From NCBI GenBank assembly GCA_947650285.1, contig CANTFL010001111.1, positions 1 to 64,000 of the forward strand: a stretch of DNA of 64,000 nt, read 5' to 3'. Made by a program: the position numbers and the translations under genes. The notes under the pieces are model-generated. The model worked only from the letters and a program-made list of their open reading frames with translations. It did not search any database and was not told the origin of the DNA. This document shows, one piece after another, positions 1 to 11,110 of the stretch (positions are counted from its first letter, which is position 1; the number at the start of each line of letters is the position of its first letter). This stretch comes from Hyaloperonospora brassicae (lineage: Eukaryota; Oomycota; Peronosporomycetes; Peronosporales; Peronosporaceae).

Positions 1-61
1 CCCCTCTCTTGTGTGCACCGCGCCTATCGTCGACTACCAGCCGACGTGTAACCCCGTTACA
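1..61. repeat. Possible LTR 3' end cut by the window edge
   Basis: The first 61 bases end with TGTAACCCCGTTACA. The complete Gypsy element further on starts its LTR with TGTAACGGGG and ends it with CCCGTTACA, so this terminus has the same flavour. No internal sequence is visible because the window starts here. It could equally be a chance palindrome. Confidence 0.25.
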
Positions 62-1837
62 TACATACCATGAGAAGGTGATATGCAGGTTAAAATGCTA
101 TTGAGCTGCCTCATCCTGATAGCCTTTACAGCAAAATCCCCGATAGCGATAGCTTTGGTGGATGACAATATCCAATTGTGACCAAGCTCAGTCACATCGT
201 GTATGCAATCAACGAAAGAGGCGTGTCATTTGTTCCTCCACGACTTTTGCCAGCGCAGTAAATTTTTCTTCATACCGCATTTTTTAGCGTTAGAAACGGA
301 AGAAGATTCGCTGTTTGTTTTTCTTTAGTGCTGTATTTACAATAAAATTTGCGTCTGAATCCGAAAAGATCCTGTCAAAAATAATATTGACTTCTCAATC
401 TTATTTATATAAAAACAAATAATGCGCTGCTAGATTGGAAATCCATACATGTCATCAATTTTTTTAGATAAACCATTAGCAGATTACTCCAGCACGGTAT
501 ACAAATATACCTTTAAATATACACATGAGCAGGTCTACATCGCAAGAACGCAATGTCTCGATGTTATTCATCCAAACGTCATAGAACTTCGTGAATTGAG
601 CCCTCGCTAAGGTATGATGTTCTATGTCATGTTGCTTGCGTAACTGTCCACTACCGAATTTTTCACCATGAGGTTTGTCGAAACGCAAAAAAACTCTTCG
701 TTTTGTAAATACTTTCGACCCAGGAATAAAGTTTAAACTGTAGTATAGAAGGGACGCCGAGAACATCAAACATACAGCATTGTAACTACCGGTGTTCTGT
801 CTACATATCCGATGTGAACAGAAAGGAGCAAAGTTTTGAAAGCGTGTACTATATTCTCCATTGCAAGAACGAGATTTATCTGTCTTCCAACTCCCGGAAA
901 ATCTGATTGTAGATCAAAACCAAATCAGGACTGACAGAAGCAGCTGCTCTTGAAGCGACCATAACACTTTATCGTCAACATTCAATTTCTATTTAGCGAC
1001 CTTCAGTGCTACGCCAGAGGAAGGCTTGAAGATCATTCATCGACTTAGTTTATAGCGAAGAGCACGACGTTAAGAGTAAATAGGCTCAAGTGGACGCAAA
1101 GGCTTGAGCGGCTAGGTTTCAACACGCTCACAGAGTAATTCACCGATACATATATCAAGCAACAGTAAATTGCCCAAGTGTTATGTAAAAAGATGCGTTT
1201 GTTTCATGTTATTAACATCAAATTGGGTCAATGTGAATTTTATCTGTATTAAAGCATTCTTCATTACTTATGTTGGTACGTAAATAGTGAATGAGTGTAG
1301 CCTATGCATATGATATTCGGCACTGCAGCGCTTTGTATATCTTTGAACTAAAGCATCAATTGATGAACTAGGCGCGCGAAAGGGATGATGAGAATATAGA
1401 TCTATTGTATATCTGTAGTTTGCTCTAGTTAATGTAAGATTTGCTAGATTTGTACGAAGGCTTGAACTATAGGTTAAGGTTATGAACTACTTATACCCTT
1501 TACGAAAGATCTTCGTTTAGTGGATCAACCATCCTCTGGCCGTACATATACGTAAAATTTTTGGGCAATCACTCACATTGGTCAGTGTAGGTAGCTTTTT
1601 ACGTAGCAGTGTAAGCGTTCCGTACCCCTTTACAATAACGTACCAATGAAGTCACATTCCGCTAAATGCATATAACAGAGTTATAAGTATTAGTTAAAAC
1701 GGTGAGTATCACCCAAATAGATACGTCAATTCTGGTGTTTTGCTGAATAACCTTGTATACTGTGGGAAATGTCTGTGTAGGTGGCTAGCATGTGTTATAG
1801 TCATTGTTTGACGGAATTTTTAATGCAGACATGTATG
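62..1837. other. AT-rich gene-free stretch
   Basis: I see no recognisable gene or RNA. Frames are short (the longest is about 97 codons) and not protein-like. The sequence is AT-rich and resembles the other decayed spacers of the window. The last five bases, GTATG at 1833-1837, are the left target-site duplication of the Copia element that follows. Confidence 0.6.
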
Positions 1838-2011
1838 CGTTGAAAAGGGCTTGTAGTAAGGGGGCTTGCGCTGCTGCTATTATTTTTCTTACTGATACAT
1901 TATCTTTGTTATATCCTATACGCACCAAATCTGGTACGCATCTGATTCTCCATCAAATCAGGTAACTTCTGAACTTTTGGGTCGTGTAATATCCTATCTC
2001 TCTTTCCAACA
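1838..2011 (-). repeat. 3' LTR of the Copia element
   Basis: 174 bases, alignable along its length to 7163-7338. On the minus strand it begins TGTTGGAAAGAG and ends in CAACG, where the partner copy ends in CAACA. The shared core includes the run GTACCAAATCTGGTAC-like (a mutated G in this copy) and the stretch CTTCTGAACTTTTGGG. It is preceded on the plus strand by the GTATG duplication. Confidence 0.88.
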
Positions 2012-2392
2012 CTCGTCCCACTGCGCTCTTGTTCGTCTCAATCCAATCTCCTCCCGTTATTCCATTATCCTTGGCGCTGGAAGGCTTTTAGTTAGCACAT
2101 CTGCGAGCATCGTTTTAGTACACACGTACTATGGTTTCGCCATTCCTTTTTAGCTCGTTTCTCGCATGAACTTTAATTTCACGACCACGTGCTTCTGGCT
2201 GCTCGATGCAGCTTCATTCGCTATCTTCTTGATAGCCGCTTGATTGTATATCAGTATTCTCATCGGCATCTTCACACTCACCCCAAGCTAGCTCAGTAGA
2301 ATATTTACTCCGATTAACTATTTTACTCCCATGTCCGCCGAAACATATTCTGCCTCGGCGGTAGACAGCGCCACGTATAATTGCTGCTTAAC

Positions 2393-5330
2393 TTACCATC
2401 CTACCAGTATTCCTGCTACCAGCATTAGTGCTACGCTTACTATTTGTCTGGTGCTCTTGTTAGCAGCATAGCCAGCGTCGGTATAGCTCATCAATTCCAC
2501 ACTTTCGCAACATGTGGCTCCTTTCATGTGAAGATTTAACCCTGCAGTTCCCGCAAGGTATCGCAATATGCGCCTGGCTACCTTCATGTATTGTTCAGTC
2601 GGCGCATGACTGTGTCTTGTGGATCGACGTACTGCGTACGCTATATCTGGCCTGCTACATCGAGCCGCCCACAGTAAAATGCTCACTAGTGATTGGAAGC
2701 TTTTCACGCTCGGCATCTCCGGCGTTCTAAGTCCTCTCACAGGCAAGAGTTTTGCTTCCTCACTCTCCGACTCCAATGTTGACTCGTCTGAAATCTGCGC
2801 TCGTACCGCGTTCGCGTTTTCCAGTAGATTTCAATCCAATGATTCCAATACCGTCTGCTCCTGGTCCACTGTGTATTCATCTTCCATATCGTACGAAAAA
2901 ATCATTCCAAGGAAATTCCCAAGAGATCCCAGATCCTTAAGTTATCGACTCACCATGTCTATTTCAAACTAGTCCGAAAGTCCCTCGCCGGTCGCTGTAG
3001 CTAACAAATCACCCACATACACGCCCATCACTATAGTCCCACAGCCAATCATCTTAAAATACACACACGTCGGTTACGGACTGTTTGAAACCCGCCTGCA
3101 CTAACGTTTGGTGCAGCAGTTGGTTCCGGAGCCTCCCAGCTTGCATTAGCCCGTAGAGGCGCATACCAAGACGGAGGCACACATCTTTATTGTCTTTTGC
3201 TCCTCCGGATAAGTTCTTTGCCGGGGATGCTCATCCCCTCGGGAATGCGTAGGCAAATTTAAATGTCTTCCGCTAAATAGGCCTTTAAAAAGGCGCTGGG
3301 AACATCGTAGTGTCGCGCACGTGTACCCCATGATCTTGCCACTGCCAAGATGGACTTACCGATCGTCATGTCAAGCACTGCGAAGAAGGTGAAGTTATAG
3401 TCTCTTCCGAGGTCTTGCTCATACCCACGTGCGAATGGACAGACCTTATGGCGCTCGACAGCACCGTTTTCATCTTTCTTCTTTAATACCCACTTGCTTC
3501 GCAAAAGGTGCATTTTGGGGCCACGTATGATTACTTGCCAAGTCTAATTCGTGACGAGTGAGGCGATCTCTTCCGATAGCGCCTGTTCCCAGAGCTGCGC
3601 GTCTGCCACCTCGAGTGAAGCTTTGTAGGACTTGGGGTCAGGCTATTCTGCGCACGTCTCCTTCCTTGCCCCCACGGCCGACAGAGCATCGAGTGAAGCA
3701 ATAGTAGCACATTGTGCGGTATCATTCGCGACCTCATGCGCATCGGAATCGTTCGCGGTCTCAAGTGCTTCGTCAGCTTCTTGCTGGCGTCTCAACTTTG
3801 TGCGTTGTCTTCCCGAGCGTCTCACACTCAAGCTCGATCCGTCGTCGCCTTCTTCGTGGTCGGCTGTTGTCAATGTGCTATTGACTCCTATAACGCGGAC
3901 ACTCCCCTCCCGTTCTCGAGTGCGCTGTCTGTCAAGCGCGATCTGTTCTAAAGCGTCCTCTGCATCATCGTGAAGAACTTGATGAAACTGCTCGTTACCG
4001 TCCATCGTGATATTTTCGATCTGGCTGACGCGACGTGTCGTAATCACGGTCTTAAATCCAGGCAGATAGACCTGGTACCCTTTTGTCTCCTCATTTTTTC
4101 CGATAATTATCCCCACGGCGCTTCGTTTGCGCGTCGACTAGTGCGTAGGAATCTGGTAAACCTTTCACGGTGACCCAAACACTTCGGCATCAATCACACG
4201 GACCGGGTCCCCCATTAATACCTCCAGTGGCGGCTTTCGTCCCACCTTGGAGCGTGTAGACATACGGTTAAGGACATACGCTGTGTATCCTGATGCGTAG
4301 CCCCAAAAGCTAATTGGTAATCCAGATCCAAAGAGCATTTATCGCACCATGTTAATTATGGTGCGGTGCATTCGTTCCGCCTCCCCGTTTGATGCAAACG
4401 CGTGTGGATTTATAACTTGCCGTCCGATGCCCGTGTTCTGACAAAACAGGTCAAGGTTACAGTATTCGCCGCCGCCGTCGGTGCGCAAATATGCACACGT
4501 ACATGAAACTGTTCCTCGAAGAACACCATATAATGTTCGAGCTTTTTTTTGCTTCACTTTTTATTTTAGCCACAAATATGCGGACGTAATTGGACTCACG
4601 ATTTACAAATTTAGCCAAATACCAGTTTCTCTTGCGATTCATGGGGATAAATGGTCCTTTGAGGTCGCTGCAAATTACCCCACCCACCACATCAATCGGT
4701 GAATTTTCCCCGCTATCCTTTCGTGGCTGAGCAGTCTTCGCATGTTTGCCTTAGGCACAAGTCAAACAGTTCTCCCTGACTCGATTTGTGAGCTCGATTC
4801 TATTGCCAGGATCGGAAGCCATCCGCTCAACGTCACCATTGTTAAGGTGTCCAAAGCGTCTATGAAAGCGACCTAAACTTCCTTTCAAAACGTTATCTCA
4901 TTAGGTGCGAACGCTTGAGCTGCATTCATCACAAAGTCGCGCACTCCCTTTCTTTCTGTCTTGGAGTGCCTGGATGCAAAACCAGGACATTGTACTCGAT
5001 CTGCACATACATGACCACGCTGCCAATTTTACGATGGCGAATATCTTGCTCTTGTCACTTAGCTTACATCCTTGCATCATCAACGTACCCAGCGATATCA
5101 TAATAATGCCGAGCGTTGGCGCATAACATGTCTATATCAGCTCCACATAATATGTATCGTCATCAACTTGCACTCTGAACCTCGACTTTGCGCGTCGAAT
5201 CACTCTCAGCGTGCTTTTGTCCAGCAGGACTTTTCCCCCGGGCTCGTCACATTCTTCCCACTTGTAAAGCATGCTCGCATCTCGTACTAGGTGCGTGCTC
5301 GCCTCTGAATCCGCTATCTAGTCCTGGTCT
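2393..5330 (-). pseudogene. Copia pol remnant: protease, integrase, RT, RNase H
   Basis: Read from right to left. A protease-like site near 5290-5320 shows ADSEAS followed by THLVRDA, where the usual motif is DSGAS, so the glycine has become glutamate. The integrase core is split between 4457-4690 (CSDLKGPF followed by YLAKFVNRES) and 4339-4557 (LRTDGGGEY, then NGEAERMHRT). The linker to RT is at 3643-4116. RT motifs at 3259-3513 include KWVLKKKDENGAV and ARHYDVPSAFLKA. The C-terminal RT/RNase H part at 2393-2776 has SRPDIAYAVRR, RILRYLAGTAGL and SYTDAGYAANKSTR. The pieces are in different frames and separated by stops, so no polyprotein can be made. Confidence 0.88.
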
Positions 5331-5398
5331 GTAAGGTCTCCAGCGACCAGACCCACCAGCGCCCATCGTGGATTTTCACTTCTTTCTTTTTTATTTGG

Positions 5399-7106
5399 GC
5401 AGTTTTGCGCGATATGTCCCACTGTGCTGCAGATCACGCAGGTTCTTGTTTCGGTCTACCTCCCGTTGGCGGCTGTGGCGACTATGACTGGCCTTACAGA
5501 CCGGCTTTCGTTGTTCTCGTACGTTCGAGCCCTATGAGTTATTTCAAGCGCGTGGACAACGTAATCTGTTCTCTCCTTGTCATATTGATGCGTCAGCACT
5601 GGCCTCAACTCAGGAATGGCACGCAGCACTAGGCTTTCTGGTATCAGCGACGACGACTCCCCTGTAGCATTTAGCCCCGCTATAAGGTACAGGTAGTGCG
5701 AGTGCCACGTGTCCCCATTGCTCTTTTTCGTTTAAAGGAATTTGAACACTTGCGCGCTTGCAAAGCTTCCGGAGAACGCTGACTCCATTTTTTCAAGTGC
5801 GTAGCTAAGTGTCGGCTTGATCTTCCACCATTCATCTCGAAGTCCATTAAATACTCTTCTTCCTCTCCACGGAGGCATCCTCCCAATTTGCTAATCTTGA
5901 ACTTCTCTGCCCATCGGTATCCAAAAACTTGCTGTGCCATTTCAATCTCTTCTCGAAAGGCTCGTACCCAATTATTAAACTCATCATCCAAGCATTTATG
6001 TAGTTCCTTTCTCGTGAACACCCTCATGCTGATATTCGCATCATTGGCTGGTGGGATCCGCGTTCCTCCTCAGCCTTCCAATATCTAATCTTCGTCGCTA
6101 ATAGCGCTCGCCCGCGAGGTTTCATTAGCTAGGGCGGCGGTTGCGGACCTTAACCTTCTGGGATCCTCTTTTACTATTGTGTGGACAGCCGCTTCCGACC
6201 TGCCGCGCGCATAGCCGCTCTCCTCTGCACCTCGCACCCTTTGCTCGACGTGCGCGGCTGTTATTTTCGCTTGTCGCCACGCCGCCCCAGCCTCGGCTTG
6301 AGCTTGCTGTACACGGCGAGCTTCCTCACTCAACACAGCTTTTCCTTGGAGTTGCGATTCTTCGGCTCTACTAGCTTCTACACACGATGCTTGTTCTAGG
6401 TGGCGTTGGGCTTCTCGCTCGTTCAGCACTTATTGCTTGTTTCTTGCAAGGCTCTGCTTCTTATCTCTCACGATGCGTAGTTGCTCCTCGTGTCTTCTGA
6501 CGAATTCCTCTCGTTCCGACTGCAACCTTGCTTGCAAATTCGCGACTCTCTGCGCTTGTAGCTCCGCATGATCTCTCAATGACTCGCAATCCTGCCTCTG
6601 CAGTTTAGCCTCTCCCTGCAGCTGTCCATGTGCCCTAGCAATTGCCGCGTGGTATACAACCTGCTGTTGAGTGTGAGCATCTGCTGCCGCCCGCAGCGCC
6701 TCCCGTGCAGCGGCATACTTTGTGTAGTGCTGCTGCTATTCCTGTCTCAAAGCTCGTCTTTAAGTCCGCAATCTTGCGTCGTGGACCCGGGACTCGGTCC
6801 CGAATACATCCCCTCAGTCATCAACATCAATGGGTATTGCTGAAGCCGCCCCTCCGACTTGTGGGGCGGCCTCTATCAGCATCAGGCGCTATCCTCGGGT
6901 CGGATCTCTTCTCGTCCAAATGTGAGACCTGTCGGGTCGGGTTAGGCGTGTCTCTGCACCTTTAGCTCTTCCACTCTGACCATCAGTACAGCTTGCTGCT
7001 CCATCATGATGAATAACTCTGGCCAAAGTCCCTCCCCGCTGTTGCTGCTTATGCTTTCAAATTGGGATCGAACGGCTCCTCGCCGTCTTGCCATCGAATT
7101 AGCCAT
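5399..7106 (-). pseudogene. Copia gag remnant with CCHC zinc knuckle
   Basis: The likely gag start is the ATG ending at 7106, reading MANSMARRRGAVRSQFES and then about 55 codons to a stop. Further gag pieces lie at 6085-6429 (Glu/Ala/Arg-rich, probably helical) and 5680-6027 (charged). A canonical zinc knuckle is encoded at 5399-5440: CVICSTVGHIAQNC, that is C-x2-C-x4-H-x4-C. This binds nucleic acid in retroelement Gag proteins. Several frameshifts separate the parts. Confidence 0.75.
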
Positions 7107-7162
7107 TAATCGTTAAATGGCGTCTCCCTGCGCTCTAGCCCCCCGGTTTATTAAGTATAATC

Positions 7163-7338
7163 TGTTGACAAAGGACTTGTTGTAAGGGGGGATTGCGCTG
7201 CTAATATTCTTTTCCTTCCTGATACATTATCTCTGTTTGATCCTACACGTACCAAATCTGGTACGCGGCTGACTCCCCATCCAATCAGGTATCTTCTGAA
7301 CTTTTGGGCCGTGTAACATCCTATCTCCCTTTTTAATA
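7163..7338 (-). repeat. 5' LTR of the Copia element
   Basis: 176 bases; partner of 1838-2011. On the minus strand it ends GTCAACA, the expected CA terminus. Its start reads TATTAAAAAGGG where the other copy has TGTTGGAAAGAG, so the terminal TG has been lost through G-to-A changes. It is immediately followed by GTATG, the right target-site duplication. Confidence 0.88.
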
Positions 7339-10300
7339 GTATGTTCCTAGTATAAGATAGTGTACAGGTTCATGAACATCTCCCATCAACTGTCATAGTA
7401 CTACCCAAAGTATACCACCGTACACATAATTCCTAATTATATAAATGGTACAAATTAACACTTGGCTTATTCCATCAAGGCGTCTTGGTAAAAAAATCAC
7501 CTAATTTTCATGTTTAACGCAAATTTTATATCAAAAACATCTGCGTTCTGCAACATGACGTTACCAGGAGGACAGCCAATGATTGCGATGTCGGCAAATT
7601 ACAATGCAATTTATGTAATAGGCAATTTAGCACGGGTACGCCTTAGCGAAAAAGCACGCCAATAATTTGCGAATTTTGAAGTCTAAATGATCATTGGGTA
7701 TTGTTTATTGGTCCCTATTACTGTGTTCTCAGACGCGGATGTTCTGATACTGCTTCGGCTATCGTCAATCCGATTACATATACCAAACGACGAATACATA
7801 CCCACCCGAGCTCATACATACTAGTGGGACCTGTTTTCAATTGCAAGCTAACATCTTCTGTGGCGATTAAATACGTCAAAGACATATAAACAATGAAAGG
7901 GAGTGTAATATGAAATAAATTAAAAATATCACATCCCCGAGAACTACAACATTTCACCAGATACTAATTTTGGCCTTTACAACTATGTCGACATAGTGAT
8001 TTCTCCTCGTGAGACTGGAGTTTCCAAACTTAGAGTAGGACAGGCCAGCGAAGATAAATTAATGATTTTTTACGTTGGAATTAATCCTATCCTATCAAGC
8101 TATACACAAATTCTAACAATTTTCTAAGCTAGCGGAACGCTTGGATTCGGTTTAACCAGCTGTAAGATCTAAGGAAAGGTTGAACGCGAATGGATGGTCA
8201 GCTGTATGTCCAGATGAGGATACATTAATGCGTAGCACAGCGGCCTTCTTTGGCGCGAATGCATCCATATTACCACAAGTTTGATGTTTATATGGATGGA
8301 GCAAGCCAACTTAAGACGCAACTTTTGTACGCGATTTGTGGTGATGTTTAACATTATACGCAAGAATTCGCTTTGCTAAAACAGGAAGTGTGCGGTATAT
8401 TCTGAGCGCAAATTTGTCGTACAGATAGCCGAAACTCAATAAATAGGTAGCTTTAGTATCAAGTAATAAATGGTTCATGTCCTCAAGGATTTCAACGTAT
8501 TCCGATTCCATTTAAATCAGATTGTTTTATTTGCTTCTATTGGCTTTCAGTATTTTTATCACGCAATATCATAACACATTACATAAGTCGCATCTCAAGA
8601 GCACATAGACGTGATTTTGAACATTGCTACGTAGATACCAGCACGTTCATCGACCATTACTCACCAAGAGAAGGTCCACTTAGTGGTAACATTGTCGGGT
8701 TATGTAGCTATGTGAAGCCGCTAACCACTAAAATAGAGGAAGTAGAGGCGCGAAACATGATGTGCATCTTATCGACAATGATCATAAAGGCTCTTCTTTC
8801 TGAGATATGAGAGTATACCTAGCATTTGCGTCACCAAATACGAGATTAAGGCTCTCTATTTTGACGTATGTTGGGCACATGATCCATCTTCAATCTGTCG
8901 AACCGGTTGACCAGCGCCTGGAGTGACGAATTTGAAAAATGTCTCAGCATAATGTGGACCCTATTATAGAGCAAAGCCATATATGTTCACGTTGATGCAA
9001 CAAAACTGAAATATCTGATCTGGCCCGTCGCATATACTGAATATAGCTTAGTCCATGTATGATCTTTTTTGCGTTAACATTAGACAGTATCACAGCATTG
9101 TCTATATGAAACAACCCTTGTAGGTCATATAGACACAAAAACCATACTTATGAACTGCCAATACCACGATTTGTAGAAATTTTAGCAAGCGGTTCAGCTG
9201 GACGATCTGAGCCTTTCATGTGATGACAGGCTAACTCATTCGCACAAACGCGGTCGACCCATTGATAAAGTTCGAGCGACCAATAGCGCTGGTTATATTT
9301 TCCATAGGCTTCCTTGCTATTGCTACCAAAAGGAAAACTCACTGCACGACCATGTTCATCATTTAGATTCCAGTACTCTTAGCCAACAATATAAATCATA
9401 CAATTAGCAAAAATGTATTTGAGTCTATGCATCATCACAGCATACCTTAACCGATGTAATAATTGATGTAGTCGCACACGCAATTGTACTGACCATTGTA
9501 ATTCCGACTTTCTATACCGTCTCTATCAAGGGCATGCAGCAAGTATGCACGAAAGGTTGTCACGAGCATAAGCCACACGGACCAAGGACGAAATGAAAGT
9601 CTACACGTCGTTTATAAGCAAGCACATAGTCTAGATTGATATGGTGATGCTGTATCCGAAGCAAATTGCTTACCCGGCTTATAATTTACCGTACAATTAT
9701 ACATTCTTCAAAGAATGGAGCCAACAATCTCATCTTTGCAAGAGGCAAGCCGACTGAGTTGCAGTGCGTTACAATATAGATTACTACAGATCACGAATGT
9801 TTGTAATCAACAAAATGGTCGCTGAAATGAGAGTGATTTTAATTTATCGATCGTAACTATTTGTGATAAATAGGATAATATTAGTGTAGGATTTAGCTGG
9901 CAAGATGCATTAGCGGCGACAAACGCGTAATTGTTTGAGATAGATAACGGCCAATGGCAAATTCAGAAATACGTCGCAGAGGACAACGAAAGCCCTCGAA
10001 TATTCGAGCAAATTTAAGCTCAGGCATGAAGAGAATTATTTTATTTCACTTTACATGCATCATCTTGCGTGGTGTTTCACCATCATTATTCGATGTAACG
10101 TATGGTGAGTAATGCTCGAACGATTTATGCGCAAAATACACTATACTCGTTTAAATTATTGGAACGGCCAAAACATTTACGATGAGCGCTTGGCTCTTCG
10201 GACCCGGCCAGTAAATATTGGCATCAACCTACCAGAATCGACAATTGCGACTAAATCTTTGGTAGCTCCCCCAGAAGTGTTATGGAGAGGGTTTTACAAA
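7339..10300. other. AT-rich gene-free stretch
   Basis: After the GTATG duplication I find no gene, RNA or clear repeat. Frames stay below about 80 codons and show no family signature. This is probably old, decayed transposon sequence. Confidence 0.55.
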
Positions 10301-10310
10301 ATTGCTGTTG

Positions 10311-11110
10311 TAACGGCGCCCATCCAATGGCGCTTAGACGACCGACTATCGGAGGGGACACTCTTTTCCGTGCTCGATTTCTTCCTCAGCTTGTGTACCC
10401 GTCGGTAGGTCGGGCTTCACTCTTCTCGGTGGACTCTTCTCGATGCCAAACTTGACCGTATTTGTGACGAGATTGATCGCGTGGAAGTATTCACGAGATC
10501 ACAAGTTACGTGTTGGTATTCGATATGAGCTACCTAGATATCAACGAGATCGCTATGTCCAGTACGTAGATCTTGACCTGCTTGACATTTTGACCACTCG
10601 AGACTTCTCGCGACCTTGATCACGCTTGCTTTCTTGCTGCGCCGTATTCTAGTAGTTGTGATGTTTGTGAGAGGCCTAAACACACCTAACCATATAATCC
10701 AGGTGCTACACTTGCATTGACGAGCGGCACAGCTCTTTCTTTCATCAAGAGGTCATATATCTAATCCGGGAGAGATGACGCGTACCTTTCGCAGTAAATT
10801 GAACTATGTTTAATCTTAACCAACCATCTCCCAAAACTTAATCTGTAGCCTTTCTATGCAGAAGGATTTCGCCACGCTTCGTTTAATGAATCACTATGTC
10901 TCTTGTACACCGTAAGCTCCTTGATTTATCCCCTACCCTGGATCAGGTCAGGACATAATCTCAAATCCGATCTTCTCTCGGATCGGATCTCTTCTTATAT
11001 TGAAAAATTTATCTCGATCGGATCCCTCTTGGTACGAACCCCCCCTTATGTCGTATCTCTTCTTAGATCGAATTCCCTCTCGGATCTGATTCGATTGTCA
11101 TGATCCACCC
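10311..11110. repeat. Eroded LTR-like dispersed repeat, copy 1 of 3
   Basis: The stretch around 10385-10430 (CTTGTGTACCCGTCGGTAGG followed by TCGGGCTTCACTCTT) recurs in diverged form at about 52980-53030 and 62855-62895. A second shared block, GATCGCGTGGAA plus a nearby 'TTTTGACCACT' and 'CTCGCGACCTTG', recurs near 53080-53230. Towards the 3' side (10960-11100) there are short imperfect tandem units built on CGGATCTCTTCT-like words. Length, order and recurrence suggest an LTR family, but I cannot define ends or a target duplication. Confidence 0.5.

Larger units (their letters stand above)
1838..7338 (-). mobile_element. Ty1/Copia LTR retrotransposon, non-autonomous decayed copy
   Basis: A 5.5-kb element on the minus strand, bounded by two diverged direct LTRs (1838-2011 and 7163-7338). 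It is flanked by a perfect 5-bp duplication, GTATG, at 1833-1837 and 7339-7343. Read on the minus strand the domains come in the order gag, CCHC knuckle, aspartic protease, integrase, reverse transcriptase, RNase H. Integrase before reverse transcriptase is the diagnostic Copia order. Every coding domain is broken by frameshifts and stops. Just inside the 3' LTR the minus strand reads AGTGGGACGAG, a weak polypurine tract. I could not identify a convincing primer binding site beginning with TGG next to the 5' LTR. Confidence 0.93.
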
